Part shown: positions 33,722-41,665 of the stretch, in pieces
How the letters are laid out: the number at the start of each line of letters is the position of its first letter
Numbering within the stretch: the first letter of the stretch is position 1
The notes under the pieces: generated by a model
Databases searched by the model: none
What the model was told of the DNA's origin: nothing
What the model saw: the letters and a program-made list of their open reading frames with translations, nothing else
NCBI RefSeq assembly: GCF_008123965.1
Contig: NZ_VSTH01000194.1
Span: 1-45,177 of the forward strand
Direction: 5' to 3'
Length of the DNA stretch: 45,177 nt
Source: Bradyrhizobium hipponense
GTDB lineage: Bacteria > Pseudomonadota > Alphaproteobacteria > Rhizobiales > Xanthobacteraceae
Program-made: the position numbers and the translations under genes

Positions 33722-34303
33722 CTAGAGGAAGCAATCGATCGGATAGATCTTCAGATCCACGTTGAGGCGGCTGACCCGGGTCTGCGCCCGGAAGCCGTAG
33801 AATAGCCCAAGGTTATCACTTCCCGAATCGAGTTTGATTCCGGGGGTTAATTCATCCGGCGGGACCAGAAGCCCGATGTGGCGGTTGATGCCGGATATCT
33901 CGATTTGCCCGTCCCCCTCGCCGAAACGTCCCGCGAGCTGGGTTACCGTCACTTTCGGAAGCCCGCGACGCTGATGGCAGAGCTCTTCCTCCCATAGCTT
34001 GGTCTGGCGGACGAGAGGTTTGGCCGCGCCGTCGGGAACAACAATGTCTGAGAACGAGGGGTGCAGCATTCCGAAGAACCGGCTCTCCTTCGCGTTCGCC
34101 GACAGTCGGACGGTGAAGAAGAGCTCGCCCTTAGCCCCGCGCAGGTGCTGAAAAATTGGTGCATCGGGCTCAGCTGAGACCACCGCGTCAATCCGATGGC
34201 GGACACCGAGCTGCTGAGCTTCGCCGGCAGCCTCGCCAAGCAGAGCGGGACCCGCAACGACCACAGCCAGGAAACACCAGAATGCTTGCCGTCCAAAGCG
34301 CAT
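33722..34303 (-). CDS. Exported protein of unknown function, EPS region
   Basis: 193 residues. The signal peptide is FWCFLAVVVAGPALLGEAAG. The mature part looks beta-rich, with RHRIDAVVSAEPDAPIFQHL, GELFFTVRLSANAKESRFFG, VTVTQLAGRFGEGDGQIEIS and FYGFRAQTRVSRLNVDLKIY, and has few cysteines. I do not recognise the family. It is followed after 30 bp by the ligase-like gene on the same strand and preceded by the terminator of the wza gene, so it likely begins a two-gene operon. A periplasmic partner of polymer export is possible but not shown. Confidence 0.75.
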   Translation of the reverse strand: MRFGRQAFWCFLAVVVAGPALLGEAAGEAQQLGVRHRIDAVVSAEPDAPIFQHLRGAKGELFFTVRLSANAKESRFFGMLHPSFSDIVVPDGAAKPLVRQTKLWEEELCHQRRGLPKVTVTQLAGRFGEGDGQIEISGINRHIGLLVPPDELTPGIKLDSGSDNLGLFYGFRAQTRVSRLNVDLKIYPIDCFL

Positions 34304-34399
34304 GAAGACCTTGCAACCCTGCGGGGTGACCGATCACTGGTGAGCCTTGCTCAGTGGTGCCTTGATCCAAACTCGAACAGAACCGCTGTGATTGCTAAA

Positions 34400-34440
34400 C
34401 GAAAATGGCACCGGGACAAAGCCCGGTGCCATCGTTTTCG
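34400..34440 (-). terminator. Intrinsic terminator after the wza gene
   Basis: An 11-bp perfect stem (ATGGCACCGGG, 34405-34415, with CCCGGTGCCAT, 34422-34432) and a 6-base loop. On the minus strand it is followed by TTTTCGTTT. It lies about 30 bp after the wza stop. On the plus strand it is followed by CGTTTTCG, so it could act weakly both ways. Confidence 0.85.
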
Positions 34441-34460
34441 TCAACCAAGTTGGCTCCGCC

Positions 34461-35660
34461 TTACGGCGCCAGCTTGATGTTGTTGCGGAAGATCAGGGCG
34501 TCGTTCGACAGGTTCACCGCATCGCTGCCGGTCGCCATGATCACTCGGAGGAAGGTCAGGAACTTCGTGACCTCGACGTTGCGCGAGTTCGAGACGTAGA
34601 GGATGTCCTGGTTCTTCATCATGACCTTGGTGGCGAGGAAGAAGCCACCCGGATCGCGGAAGTTCACGCTGAAGATGACCGGGATCGTCTCGGTGGTGTA
34701 CTTGCTGACGTCGATGCCAAGCTGGGCAGCAACCTCACGCGGCTCGCGGCGATAGAGGAACACGGCAGCCGGATCGGCCTGGCCGTCGAGCAGACCGCCC
34801 GCCTTGCCAACGGCTTCGCCGAGATTGATGCGCCATGCATCGAAGTTGAACTCGCCGCTCTGACCGCTGGCACCGAACGCCAGGAACTTCTGCTGTTCGC
34901 GATAGACGTAGATGCTGTCGTCCGGCCGAACATAGATATTGTTTTCCGGGCTCATGACCAGGTTCTCGAACGGCACGGTCGCCCGCTTGCCGGCACGCTC
35001 CAGCATGACCCAGGTCTCGAAGCCCTGACCCTTGATGCCGCCGGCGCGGGTAATGGCGTCGAGCACCTTATCCTTCGCACCCGCGGCGCTCGCCGGATAG
35101 CGGGCCGGCGAATTGACCTCACCGAGCACGCTGATCAGCTGGGTCCGCTGCGAGGCCATCGCCACCACGACCTGCGGCTCGATGGCGCGATTGGCAATTT
35201 TCTCGACGACAGAGCGCTGGATTTGCACCGCCGTGAGACCCGCCGCCTTGACCTGACCGGCATACGGCACGGTGATGAAGCCGTCATTATCGACCGACTG
35301 ATCGGGGATGGTCACGAAGTTGCCCGGACGGACGCCGGCTTCGGCCGGGATGAACAGACCGCCCGCCGCGGCTTCGAAGATGGTGACGCTGACCACGTCG
35401 CCGATGCCAAACACGATGCTGGCCGGCGGCCGTTTGTCCGTGAACGCCCCCGCGAGACCCTTCGGTTCATGGGTATGTAGAATGTTGACCGTCGCCGGAT
35501 TGATCGGCACGAGCTCGTAGGCCGGCGCACTGGCCGTCTGGACGTGGTTGTTAACGTCGTCGGTTAACGGCCCCGAGCCGGGATTGGTCGAGCAGCCCCC
35601 AAGCGCCAAGCCGACGCTCAAAAGCGCCGGCGTCAAAACACGAGTCACAAATGCATGCAT
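34461..35660 (-). CDS. wza: Outer-membrane polysaccharide export lipoprotein (Wza/ExoF type)
   Basis: 399 residues. The lipoprotein signal ends with lipobox LGGC (VGLALGGCSTNPGS). A Poly_export domain follows (IGDVVSVTIFEAAAGGLFIP, VDNDGFITVPYAGQVKAAGL and the helix VQIQRSVVEKIANR). Then come SLBB-type ubiquitin-like folds: ISVLGEVNSPARYPASAAGA, LDAITRAGGIKGQGFETWVM and a second unit with FNFDAWRINLGEAVGKAGGL. The C-terminus is the short amphipathic segment (VTKFLTFLRVIMATGSDAVN) that in Wza crosses the outer membrane. It forms the export channel and works with the Wzz/BY-kinase. A 17-bp perfect palindrome lies 20 bp before the start, and a strong terminator follows. Confidence 0.95.
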   Translation of the reverse strand: MHAFVTRVLTPALLSVGLALGGCSTNPGSGPLTDDVNNHVQTASAPAYELVPINPATVNILHTHEPKGLAGAFTDKRPPASIVFGIGDVVSVTIFEAAAGGLFIPAEAGVRPGNFVTIPDQSVDNDGFITVPYAGQVKAAGLTAVQIQRSVVEKIANRAIEPQVVVAMASQRTQLISVLGEVNSPARYPASAAGAKDKVLDAITRAGGIKGQGFETWVMLERAGKRATVPFENLVMSPENNIYVRPDDSIYVYREQQKFLAFGASGQSGEFNFDAWRINLGEAVGKAGGLLDGQADPAAVFLYRREPREVAAQLGIDVSKYTTETIPVIFSVNFRDPGGFFLATKVMMKNQDILYVSNSRNVEVTKFLTFLRVIMATGSDAVNLSNDALIFRNNIKLAP

Positions 35661-35679
35661 GAAGGCGCCCGGTGGTTCC

Positions 35680-35696
35680 CCAATTGAGTCAATTGG
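35680..35696. promoter_or_regulatory. 17-bp palindrome upstream of wza
   Basis: CCAATTGA, one base, TCAATTGG: eight perfect pairs. It starts 20 bp before the wza start codon (35660), where a repressor could block transcription or translation initiation. No named regulator is recognised. Confidence 0.5.
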
Positions 35697-35769
35697 TACG
35701 GTGCGCCGCGAACTGCGACAAGGCTTCGCAGCCCAAATGCGTGGTTAACGGTGCGATCTGGTTGAGAGT

Positions 35770-35785
35770 GTTGCGCTTGCGCAAC
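35770..35785. promoter_or_regulatory. 16-bp palindrome between wza and the divergent genes
   Basis: GTTGCGC, TT, GCGCAAC: seven perfect pairs, about 110 bp from wza and 130 bp from the divergent gene at 35917. It is a candidate operator shared by both promoters. The GC-rich palindrome could also be chance. Confidence 0.35.
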
Positions 35786-35916
35786 GTATCGGAACCCGCA
35801 TTAAGCCTTTGTGACCCTTTGTCATAATCTGTGTGCTGCTTAATCAGGCAATCGCATAAGGAGCCAGCTGACTGCCCGCTCGCCTGCGTTTCGGGCCGAT
35901 TGAATAGATTTCTGAC

Positions 35917-36456
35917 GTGGCGCTTTTCGCAGTCGCAGCATTGTTTTTTGCCTGGAGTCCCCAGCCGGCCGATCCGTGTGGCGCCGACCTGGCTTGCCGC
36001 GGCCAGCCTCTAATTCCCGTAGCGGCGCCCGCCTCGAGCTGGAAGTTCACCCGCACCCAAGCGACAAAGGAAGGTGAGAGCTTCGCCTCCATCATGAAGA
36101 CCGCCGATACGACCCAATTCGACCCCAGCTTCGCCGGCCTGATCGTCCGCTGCGCGCCTCATGGCAAGCTCGACGTGTTGGTGGCCTTGATTTGGCCGTT
36201 CCCACCCAAGAGCCACCCCAAGGTCACGCTTTCCTCCGCGACAGGAGGCACCTTGACGTTCGAGGCCAGCATGGCCGCGGCTGGTGCCGCCGTCCTTTTG
36301 CCTGACGAGGTCTCCGCCTTTGCCGCCGGCAAGTGGCAAACGACGCCCTCGCTTACCGTGGTGGTCAAAGAAACCGATAGCGAAATCAGAGGCGTGGTGG
36401 CTTTGAACGGGCTTCGCGAAGCCTATCATTCGCTGCTGGCAAATTGCGGGCAATAG
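35917..36456 (+). CDS. Exported protein, VasI-like pattern
   Basis: 179 residues. The GTG at 35917 is the first start after an in-frame stop, and a short hydrophobic lead (MALFAVAALFFAWSPQ) acts as signal or anchor. The mature part, about 130 residues, has SSWKFTRTQATKEGESFASI, FAGLIVRCAPHGKLDVLVAL, MAAAGAAVLLPDEVSAFAAG, LTVVVKETDSEIRGVVALNG and the end REAYHSLLANCG. A first Cys in the L-I-R-C strand and a last Cys after a short helix resemble VasI-type periplasmic proteins. The likeness is weak and no type VI genes are near. It is transcribed divergently from wza and leads a plus-strand group with the two next genes. Confidence 0.7.
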   Translation: MALFAVAALFFAWSPQPADPCGADLACRGQPLIPVAAPASSWKFTRTQATKEGESFASIMKTADTTQFDPSFAGLIVRCAPHGKLDVLVALIWPFPPKSHPKVTLSSATGGTLTFEASMAAAGAAVLLPDEVSAFAAGKWQTTPSLTVVVKETDSEIRGVVALNGLREAYHSLLANCGQ

Positions 36457-36530
36457 ACAAAATTTAGCCATACGACTTAAGGGTCTTTTTAGGGGGCGGA
36501 ACCTAGGGTCCGGAGCACGGAGTGTTTCGG

Positions 36531-36806
36531 ATGACCGAGTTTTTGATTTTGAGTTTTCTTGTAGGTGCTGTGCTGGGCCAACGCTTTCGGGTCTTGGTGC
36601 TCCTGCCGCTTACCTTCGTTATGATGCTTGCCGCCATTCCGGTTGGATGGGTGGCCGATGTCAGCTTCCTTGAAGGCTTGAAGAACCTGGTGCTTGCGGC
36701 CGTTGCTCTCCAGGCCGGCTATCTGTTCGGCTCAGCCGCGCGCTTTGGCCTCGCTGCCCGTCGTGCAGCCCGCGTGTTTGCTCGTCCACTCAAGCCCGCC
36801 CGCTGA
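36531..36806 (+). CDS. Small inner-membrane protein (possible ExoX/SyrA-like regulator)
   Basis: 91 residues. GGAG lies eight bases before the ATG at 36531, which is better placed than the GTG at 36522. Two or three membrane helices (LILSFLVGAVLGQRF, VLLPLTFVMMLAAIPVGWVA and NLVLAAVALQAGYLFGSAAR) are followed by a short basic tail (LAARRAARVFARPLKPAR). The length, topology and the LQAGY motif in the last helix recall the exopolysaccharide production repressors ExoX/SyrA, which carry a similar LQVGYF, but the rest does not clearly match. Placed between an exported protein and a ligase-like protein beside wza, it may modulate EPS synthesis; this is a hypothesis. Confidence 0.7.
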   Translation: MTEFLILSFLVGAVLGQRFRVLVLLPLTFVMMLAAIPVGWVADVSFLEGLKNLVLAAVALQAGYLFGSAARFGLAARRAARVFARPLKPAR

Positions 36807-36929
36807 TCGCTTCAACAGTGCTCGAAGAGCTTCCCGGAGAATCGTTGGGCGAGCTCCGTTTGTTCAGCATGCATGAAGCGCTTCCCCGCCCTGTACGCCC
36901 ACACCTCTGTTTGAAAACCGATCGACCGC

Positions 36930-38243
36930 TTGTATGGTGACCTGACCGGTTCAGGATTCCTTCGAGCGCGCTGTTTGTCCCTCGCTTATTTTGCCCTCAT
37001 CGTCGCTATTGTTTCCGCTTCAGCTCTCGAAATTGCCGGCGCCAAATTCGGCGTACAGCTCGGGATGATGGCTGCGGCCTTAAGCCTATTGGCCGCCGCC
37101 TTCAGCGCACGAAAGGCCGATTACGAGCACTATCTGCGTGCCACCGCTTGGAGCCGCTGGGTTCTGATCGCCATTCCTCTTTGTATCGCCGCCCAGCTCG
37201 CGCCGCTCTGGCTGAACTCGGCCCATCCGATCTGGGCGAGTGTACACGATGCCTTGGGCGGGCTGGCCTTTGGGCCAATCACGGCCGACCTCGGCTTGAC
37301 GTTGAATGCGCTGTTCTTGGCGCTTGCCGCTCTCGCTCTTCTCAGCGTTACCATCGTGGTGGTCCGCGACCGCGGCCGCGCCGAGCTGGTTCTTTTTGTC
37401 CTGAGCGGCATAGCAACGGTTGGCGCCGTAGCCTTGGATCTGCATTGGATCTCGCCGGGCCTGATGGCTGCCGCGCCCTCTGACCTGGCGACAACCTTTG
37501 CCGGCCTTGGTGTCATGCTCAATTTAGCCGTCATGCAGCTGGCCGCTGAGCGGGCCGAAACGCGTCATTCGATGGTTCGCTCGATTGCGATCGGCCTTTG
37601 CGGTCTTGTGGGCGCTCTGGCGAGCGCGGCTGCGAGCTTTGGCTTGTCCGGCACGAACAGCGCGATCGCCGCGGTCTTCGGCCTGGTGCTGATCCTGCTG
37701 ATCCTTGTCATTCGCCGGCTCGACCTGTCACCGTTGGCGGCCGGCGCACTGTCGGTAGCCGCACTGATCGGAGCAACGATTGTCCTGACCTTCCTCTTCG
37801 AAAAGAGTTCCGGGCCCATCCTCTTGCGGCTAGTCCCAAACATCGAGGCTGAAACGAGAGCAGCGCTCGAACGCATGTTGGCCGATACGAGGTGGTTCGG
37901 GGCGGGCGCAGGGACCTTTTCGGCCGTAGGCCGGATCTACTTGAGCGATGCCGGTGCGCCTCTATTGGCGCCTTCAGCGGCCACAGCCATCGTCGCCGAT
38001 ATGGGATGGATCGGCCTATTTGCCGCGGCGGTGGTGAGCCTGACCGCCTTGATGCGCCTGTTCTTCGGCGCTTTGCAGCGCGGCCGCGACTCGTTCTTCC
38101 CTGCGGCGGCCGCGGCCTGTCTTGTCTTCGTGCTTGTTCAGGGCTTCGCCGGTCCGGGACTGCTGCACCCGGCAGCAATCCTTTGCCTTGCGGTGATCGT
38201 GGGACTGGGATTGTCGCAGAGCGTCAGCCAGTCCTCACGATGA
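36930..38243 (+). CDS. Second O-antigen ligase/polymerase-like membrane protein
   Basis: 437 residues from a TTG at 36930; the exact start is uncertain, and a later TTG would trim 15 residues. About ten membrane helices cover the whole length. The only soluble segment, near residues 285-350, contains IEAETRAALERMLADTRWFG, AGAGTFSAVGRIYLSDAGAP and SAATAIVADMGWIGLFAAAV. This is the order of O-antigen ligase proteins (a GxGxGTF motif, then a segment ending in A-D-x-G-x-x-G-L), but the family's conserved His in A-H-x-x-L is replaced by SAATA. It may be a diverged or inactive relative. It is in the divergent plus-strand group opposite wza. Confidence 0.75.
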   Translation: MYGDLTGSGFLRARCLSLAYFALIVAIVSASALEIAGAKFGVQLGMMAAALSLLAAAFSARKADYEHYLRATAWSRWVLIAIPLCIAAQLAPLWLNSAHPIWASVHDALGGLAFGPITADLGLTLNALFLALAALALLSVTIVVVRDRGRAELVLFVLSGIATVGAVALDLHWISPGLMAAAPSDLATTFAGLGVMLNLAVMQLAAERAETRHSMVRSIAIGLCGLVGALASAAASFGLSGTNSAIAAVFGLVLILLILVIRRLDLSPLAAGALSVAALIGATIVLTFLFEKSSGPILLRLVPNIEAETRAALERMLADTRWFGAGAGTFSAVGRIYLSDAGAPLLAPSAATAIVADMGWIGLFAAAVVSLTALMRLFFGALQRGRDSFFPAAAAACLVFVLVQGFAGPGLLHPAAILCLAVIVGLGLSQSVSQSSR

Positions 38244-38251
38244 AGCGCGGG

Positions 38252-38872
38252 TTACCAGGCGTCGTGCTCGCCGCCCAGTGATGCCCAGTAGTTCGGATTG
38301 TTGGGCGTCTGGATGCGGACCCAGCGATAGGGCTTCTTCGACCAGGGCAGGATGTGCCGGGTGAGACTGTCCAACACGAGATCGCCGGAGAAGGTGCGCA
38401 CCACGACGACGAGATGGTGCTCACCCGAAGGCACCACGACCTCGCTGAGCAGCACCGCGCGCGCCGGAAAGCCCTTCGCGATCAGATCGTGGCGTTTTGT
38501 TACGGCGTAGTCGTTGCAGTCGCCGCTGGCGGGATGCAGAAGCCACTTCTCGCCTGTCACGCCCTTCAGATTGGGTTCCGGTCGGATCGCAAGATTCACC
38601 TGACGGTTGACTTGGTTGAGCTCGGTCCAGCGCTGAGGCGTCAGCCTGAGCCGGCCGCCTCTGAACACCCTCCGGTGAGGCCTGCACTCATTCTCGTATC
38701 TGAGGCAGAACATCGTGAACGCCATCGGCGGCAGGGTCGTCGCATCGAACTTGATGTATTGAATTGCGCCGCGCAGCTCCATTGGAGAGGTTATCAAGTC
38801 CGCTTCTGCGTGGTGCGGAACCCAAATCGATACGATCGAGACGCTCGCCAAGAATCTCGCAGCCTTGCGCAT
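38252..38872 (-). CDS. LapG-like transglutaminase-fold cysteine proteinase, copy 1
   Basis: 206 residues from the ATG at 38872 (GGGGAGCAC before it; signal peptide FLASVSIVSIWVPHHAEA). BTLCP / DUF920 fold with the Cys-His-Asp triad as in LapG: GDCNDYAVTK (Cys119), GEHHLVVVV (His152) and DLVLDSL (Asp167). It also shares LHPASGDCNDYAVTKRHDLI and LPWSKKPYRWVRIQ with the next copy. LapG-type enzymes cut the N-terminus of large T1SS adhesins in the periplasm at a di-alanine site and release them. The gene is convergent with the ligase-like gene and only 8 bp from its stop. It is a tandem duplicate of 39347-39970, about 65% identical by eye. Confidence 0.9.
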   Translation of the reverse strand: MRKAARFLASVSIVSIWVPHHAEADLITSPMELRGAIQYIKFDATTLPPMAFTMFCLRYENECRPHRRVFRGGRLRLTPQRWTELNQVNRQVNLAIRPEPNLKGVTGEKWLLHPASGDCNDYAVTKRHDLIAKGFPARAVLLSEVVVPSGEHHLVVVVRTFSGDLVLDSLTRHILPWSKKPYRWVRIQTPNNPNYWASLGGEHDAW

Positions 38873-39346
38873 CTTGTGCTCCCCGTTGGTGCGGAGGGGG
38901 AATTCACAAAACACCTCTCAAAGTACGGCTCACCGGCTGAATGCGAACCGATCAAACAACAACTTTAACAATCTTTGGATGTATTTGTTCCCTGGTTTGT
39001 TGAAGGTCGTTGCCGGGCACAGATCATCCTACGACCGGGCATTCGGCCAGGAATTCGTGAATGAGATTCCTGCCGTCCGTGGTCACGGTGGAAACATTCA
39101 CGGCTGGACGATATCGAGAACCTTGCCGAGGTGCTGGCGGCCGCAGTCGCGTACGTAAAGGGGCGAGAAAAAGGTAGCGAGGAAAAAGCGCGCAGACGCC
39201 GTTGAGCGGAGCGAGCGCACCAATCCTGTCGGATCGGAAGACTTCAAGAGACGGGTCTTGCCACGGTCCGGCAATCCTGCGGAGCTGGCACGGTGAGACC
39301 ACCGCGGATAATGGCTGGCCGGAATTTGCCAGCGGTGATGCATCCG
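38873..39346. other. 474 bp between tandem proteinase genes, no supported gene
   Basis: This is the upstream region of the first proteinase copy and the downstream region of the second. Short minus-strand frames are present (39024-39343), without start signals, signal peptides or any motif. AT-rich DNA at 38930-39000 may hold the promoter of copy 1. Confidence 0.5.
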
Positions 39347-39970
39347 TTAGGCGTTGCGATCGCCGCCAAGTGAGGCCCAGTAGTTCGGATTCTTGGGCAT
39401 CTGGATGCGGACCCAGCGATAGGACTTCTTCGACCAGGGCAGGATGTGCCCGGTGAGATTGTCCAGCACGAGATCGCCGGAGAACGTGCGCACCACCACC
39501 ACGAGATGATGCTCACCCCAGGTCGTCACGACCTCACTGAGCAACACCGACCGTGCCGGAAAACCCTTGGCGATCAGATCGTGACGTTTGGTCACGGCGT
39601 AGTCGTTGCAGTCGCCGCTCGCAGGATGCAGCAGCCACTTCTCCCCGCGCAGCCCTTCCAAATTGGGCTCGGGTCGGATCGCACCGTTGACCCGCTGATT
39701 GACCTCCTGAAGCAGAGCCATGCGTTCGGCCGTGAGCTTTAGACGACCGCCCCTGAACACGATTTGCTGCGGTCGCGGCTTACACTCGCCCTGGTACTTC
39801 AGGCAAAAGATCGTGAACGCCATCGGTGCCAAGGTCGGCTGGTCGAACTTGATGTACTGGATGGCGCCGCGCAACGCCAACGGCGCACCAACAAAGGCGG
39901 CCTCGGCCTTGTGCTGGCCCCCAGCCAATAGAGCGGCGGCAACCACCAGGAACTTTAAAGTTTTGCGCAT
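39347..39970 (-). CDS. LapG-like transglutaminase-fold cysteine proteinase, copy 2
   Basis: 207 residues. The signal peptide is LKFLVVAAALLAGGQHKAEA with cleavage near AEAAF. The triad is Cys121 (SGDCNDYAVT), His155 (WGEHHLVVVV) and Asp170 (GDLVLDNLTG). The motif after the Asp (VLDNL followed by ILPW) is the same as in LapG, as is GDC-D. Differences from copy 1 cluster in the N-terminal 70 residues. The family is activated by calcium and regulated by LapD-type c-di-GMP receptors; no such receptor is encoded in the window. Possible substrates include the adhesin at 1-1844, which carries a di-alanine site. Upstream lies a divergent phosphatase gene. Confidence 0.92.
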   Translation of the reverse strand: MRKTLKFLVVAAALLAGGQHKAEAAFVGAPLALRGAIQYIKFDQPTLAPMAFTIFCLKYQGECKPRPQQIVFRGGRLKLTAERMALLQEVNQRVNGAIRPEPNLEGLRGEKWLLHPASGDCNDYAVTKRHDLIAKGFPARSVLLSEVVTTWGEHHLVVVVRTFSGDLVLDNLTGHILPWSKKSYRWVRIQMPKNPNYWASLGGDRNA

Positions 39971-40161
39971 GTCGCGCTCCCCATTTTTGTTGGGGAAACG
40001 CTACGCGAGACGTCTTGAAATCCGGCTCAAAGGCCGAGCCATCCTTTAATCAAAACCGCCGCGACTCCGTCACAAACAATTAAGAATACCGATGCGTAAT
40101 TTGTTCTGCTATGAGCGATCATGACGTCCGTTCATGACGCCAGACGCGATTCGACCAGCTG

Positions 40162-40899
40162 ATGGGCCTTTCCAAGCGCTTTCGTAAGAACGTCAAGCCT
40201 CGGCTTCCCGACGGCGTGAGGATCTATGCCATTGGCGATGTGCATGGACGCGCCGACTTGCTTCAGTCCCTCTTAACCGTCATCGACGCCGATCTTGCTC
40301 GCTCCGCTCCCGAACGAGCCATCCAGGTCTTTCTTGGCGACTATGTCGACCGGGGCCCGGACTCACGCGCGGTGCTTGATATCCTGATCGAACGCTCGAA
40401 GTCGCATGAGACGGTCTGCCTCAAGGGCAACCATGAGGTCTTCCTGCTCGAGGTTCTCAAGGACCCGGCACGGTTGCAGGAATGGCGCCACTACGGAGGC
40501 CTGCTGACCCTTGTCTCCTACGGCATTAACCCGACGATGAATCCGACGCCGGAGGAGCAGATTGAGCTGATCGAGGGTTTGAGGCGCGCGCTTCCGCCGG
40601 AGCATCTTTCCTTTCTTCAGCAGCTCCGCTCGTCCTTCGCGTGTGGCGACTTCTTTTTTGTTCACGCCGGCGTCAAGCCCGGGGTAGCGCTCGAACGTCA
40701 AAAGGACGAGGATCTGCTCTGGATCCGCGAGGAATTCCTCGAGTCCGACAGACGCTTCGGCAAATATGTCGTTCACGGCCATACCCCGGTCAGCGCTCCG
40801 GATATCCGGCCAAACCGGATCAATATCGATACCGGCGCTTATGCGACCGGCAACTTGACCTTGCTCACGATCCAGGGCGATAGTCTGCTCGCACTTTAG
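40162..40899 (+). CDS. PP1/ApaH-like metallophosphatase
   Basis: 245 residues with all phosphoesterase motifs: GDVHG (25-29), GDYVDRG (59-65), GNHE (89-92), FFVHAGVKPGVAL, then VVHGHTPV and IDTGAY. This combination is shared by bacterial PP1-type serine/threonine phosphatases and diadenosine-tetraphosphatase-like enzymes (PrpE, ApaH), which bind two metal ions. Bacterial EPS regions often carry such an enzyme, but its target is unknown. The tyrosine-rich kinase tail is not an expected substrate of this class. It stands alone in its own transcription unit or with the following gene 60 bp away. Confidence 0.93.
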   Translation: MGLSKRFRKNVKPRLPDGVRIYAIGDVHGRADLLQSLLTVIDADLARSAPERAIQVFLGDYVDRGPDSRAVLDILIERSKSHETVCLKGNHEVFLLEVLKDPARLQEWRHYGGLLTLVSYGINPTMNPTPEEQIELIEGLRRALPPEHLSFLQQLRSSFACGDFFFVHAGVKPGVALERQKDEDLLWIREEFLESDRRFGKYVVHGHTPVSAPDIRPNRINIDTGAYATGNLTLLTIQGDSLLAL

Positions 40900-40960
40900 G
40901 GCTTTTGCAGAGTTGCTGGCCAACTCCCGCGCCCCGCCTCACGAGCCTCTCGAATTCATT

Positions 40961-41623
40961 ATGAACCGCATGATCTTGCTTCGCATCGTTGGCGCCTGCA
41001 TCGCAGTGATGTTGCTGCTTTATGCCGGATTGGGACTTTATGGCGATCTCACGCGATCGAACTTTCGGGCGAGCGATTTGTTCTTGGGCGAGTTTCCGCC
41101 CGAGAAGGTCAATGTAGCCTCATCGGGCGTTCTGGCGCCGTTTTCATTCGATGGCGACTTGCTTGCGAACTACGCGGCAGCGAAAGCCGCGGACTTTCTT
41201 CACCATCCCGCAGCCGATGCGAACAGCAGGGCTACCGAGAACAAGGCGGCCCAAGATGCCGTGGTTGCGGCCCTGAAAGTATCGCCGATCCGGCCCGCGC
41301 TATGGCTCACGCTCGGCACGCTGAAGGCGCAGTCGGGCGAGCCGGTGACGCCTGCGGTGAAAATGTCTTACCTGGCCGGCGCCGTGCCGGTCGCCGTTGC
41401 GTTCGCACGGATCCAAACCGTGACTTCGAGCGCGGCGGCAGCCGACGAAGAGATCAAGCTGCTGGCGCAATCGGACATTCGCTCGGCGCTCGCCAACCGC
41501 GCTGGCTACGAGCAGCTTCTGATCGCGGCCTACGTGCAGGCGACGCCGCAAGGCAAGTCGCTGCTCCTGGAGGTCACCCAGGGGACCGATCCCAAGTTCA
41601 ACCAGATTTTGCGGCGGTACTGA
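40961..41623 (+). CDS. Membrane-anchored protein with helical repeats, unknown function
   Basis: 220 residues from the ATG at 40961 (MNRMILLRIVGACIAVMLLL), which is followed at once by one membrane helix. An open frame to 40913 has no better start. The rest is periplasmic and helical: LLANYAAAKAADFLHHPAAD, AAQDAVVAALKVSPIRPALW, DEEIKLLAQSDIRSALANRA, LLLEVTQGTDPKFNQILRRY. The plan is like that of 28140-28904 (anchor, then A-x-x-A helices with SP-x-x-x-x-W-L-x-L), although the sequences are too distant for me to claim homology. It lies 61 bp after the phosphatase gene on the same strand and may be cotranscribed with it. Confidence 0.75.
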   Translation: MNRMILLRIVGACIAVMLLLYAGLGLYGDLTRSNFRASDLFLGEFPPEKVNVASSGVLAPFSFDGDLLANYAAAKAADFLHHPAADANSRATENKAAQDAVVAALKVSPIRPALWLTLGTLKAQSGEPVTPAVKMSYLAGAVPVAVAFARIQTVTSSAAAADEEIKLLAQSDIRSALANRAGYEQLLIAAYVQATPQGKSLLLEVTQGTDPKFNQILRRY

Positions 41624-41665
41624 CGTTCGGGCGATTTAGCTTGCGGACTGGCTTGCCCTGAACTT

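Noticed and set aside
32166..33725. A 519-codon open frame on the plus strand
   Set aside because: It is the GC-rich antisense shadow of the ligase-like gene. Its composition is almost all Arg, Gly, Asp, Gln and it has no hydrophobic core.
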